A stretch of 64,000 bases of DNA, taken from assembly GCF_014648315.1 (NCBI RefSeq), contig NZ_BMQW01000006.1, positions 260,948 through 324,947 of the forward strand, in the 5' to 3' direction. Below, piece after piece: positions 63,471-64,000 of the stretch. The notes under the pieces were generated by a model. The model was not told where the DNA came from. It was given only the letters and a program-made list of their open reading frames with translations, and searched no databases. The stretch comes from Shewanella ulleungensis. Lineage in GTDB: Bacteria > Pseudomonadota > Gammaproteobacteria > Enterobacterales > Shewanellaceae. Positions within the stretch are counted from its first letter, which is position 1. Each line of letters begins with the position of its first letter. The position numbers and the translations under genes are program-made.

Positions 63471-64000
63471 ATGGATGCAAGTGAGCTACAACCCGTCGAG
63501 CAGTTTTTAGCTGCACATTCTCCATTTGATTCTTTACCCGCTGAGGTCATAAGCCGTTGTGCTAAAAACATCACGGTTGGCTATTACAGTAAAGCCTCTG
63601 CTTTTGTCGAATTTGATACTCAAAACCCTAAATTATATATCGTACGCAGTGGTGCATTTGAGGTGCGAGATCCTGACGGTGTGTTGGTCGATCGTGTTGC
63701 TGAAGGTGAGTGCTTTGGTTTTTCGACGTTATTGTCTGGCGAGAAAGTAGTGAATAAAGTCGCTATCTTAGAAGATGGTTTGGTTTACCACTTACCTCAA
63801 GCTATTTTTGCGCAGTTACGTGCAGAGCAGCGTAGTTTCGATCAGTTTTTTGCTCGAGCGTTTGCTAAACGTTTACGTAATGAGGGACGCTTTAAAGCTA
63901 AAGACCTTACCACAACCAGTCGTATTACTTCGATTATGTGTGCTAAACCCATTATTGTTCAGGCGCACGCGAGTGTAATCGATGCCGCTAAAATAATGCG
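63471..64000 (+). CDS. cNMP-binding/CBS/DUF294 nucleotidyltransferase-like protein (3'-truncated by window)
   Basis: The frame from ATG 63471 stays open to the window edge (176 codons). Residues 15-120 form a cyclic-nucleotide-binding-type domain (LYIVRSGAFEVRDPDGVLVD, EGECFGFSTLLSGE). A CBS domain begins at about 155 (ITSIMCAKPIIVQAHASVID). This is the N-terminal half of the DUF294 family, in which a nucleotidyltransferase-like domain follows. Such genes accompany ActP-type symporters in Shewanella and Vibrio and may modulate them. The ribosome-binding site is weak. Confidence 0.85.
   Translation, partial: MDASELQPVEQFLAAHSPFDSLPAEVISRCAKNITVGYYSKASAFVEFDTQNPKLYIVRSGAFEVRDPDGVLVDRVAEGECFGFSTLLSGEKVVNKVAILEDGLVYHLPQAIFAQLRAEQRSFDQFFARAFAKRLRNEGRFKAKDLTTTSRITSIMCAKPIIVQAHASVIDAAKIM

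Overview
The window is a stretch of core chromosome from a gammaproteobacterium, most likely a marine, low-GC Shewanella. This assignment is an inference from gene order and protein similarity recalled from memory; no search was run. Supporting points are the order iscRSUA-hscBA-fdx-rimK-ndk, the order apt-dnaX-ybaB-recR-htpG-cnoX-adk-gsk-nadE, a DUF4212/sodium:solute symporter pair followed by a cNMP-CBS-DUF294 protein, many TonB-dependent receptors and an FNR-type site before nrdD. I see no insertion sequence, phage, tRNA, rRNA or CRISPR array.

Layout. 1-288: end of a patatin-like (RssA) gene. 518-3099: nrdDG, anaerobic ribonucleotide reduction, behind an FNR-like box. 3238-7010: an Old Yellow Enzyme-type oxidoreductase whose stop codon lies inside a perfect 18-bp inverted repeat, then a siderophore receptor under a palindromic Fur box. 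7329-9734: yibL, ribA, a solitary outer-membrane beta-barrel and a VF530-type DNA-binding protein. 9843-13848: a CstA-family transporter with a BtsS/BtsR-like pyruvate-sensing pair. 13964-16883: an orphan ParA/ParF-like ATPase with a small ribbon-helix-helix partner, PilZ, PsiE and suhB. 17034-25790: trmJ, cysE, the isc operon with tandem type-1 IscR boxes, rimK and ndk. 25948-26204: a 47-bp tandem repeat array followed by about 1 kb of AT-rich DNA and a large TonB-dependent receptor. 29837-31284: a DksA/TraR-type protein and dusC. 31636-33836: an HvfABC-type RiPP locus. 34012-34581: a 39-residue membrane microprotein and a DUF454 protein. 34717-47565: the housekeeping run apt to nadE, with a small membrane protein/XRE regulator pair inserted. 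48547-49998: a membrane-anchored alpha/beta hydrolase. 50012-58688: a transport island. 58817-63341: a diguanylate cyclase and a DUF4212/SSS symporter. 63471-64000: the start of a cNMP-CBS-DUF294 protein.

Two loci deserve most attention. The first (31508-33836) has a signal-peptide precursor with ten EGKCG motifs in five near-identical 21-residue repeats, a DUF692/MNIO enzyme and a DUF2063 partner. It sits behind a perfect CRP half-site pair and carries a hairpin between precursor and enzymes. It matches the copper-related HvfA-type modified peptides, but no DoxX-like HvfD gene follows. The second (50012-58688) combines a TonB-dependent receptor, a fused double-ATPase ECF module, an EcfT, an unassigned S component, a truncated TiaS-like protein with an IDDTD motif and a 90-residue cysteine-containing protein. 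It is preceded by two unusual regulators: an excisionase-type HTH fused to a PBP-like sensor, and an NtrC-like protein that lacks GAFTGA and has Glu in place of the phosphorylated Asp. The substrate cannot be read from the sequence; the arrangement suggests uptake of a scarce molecule across both membranes coupled to cytoplasmic processing.
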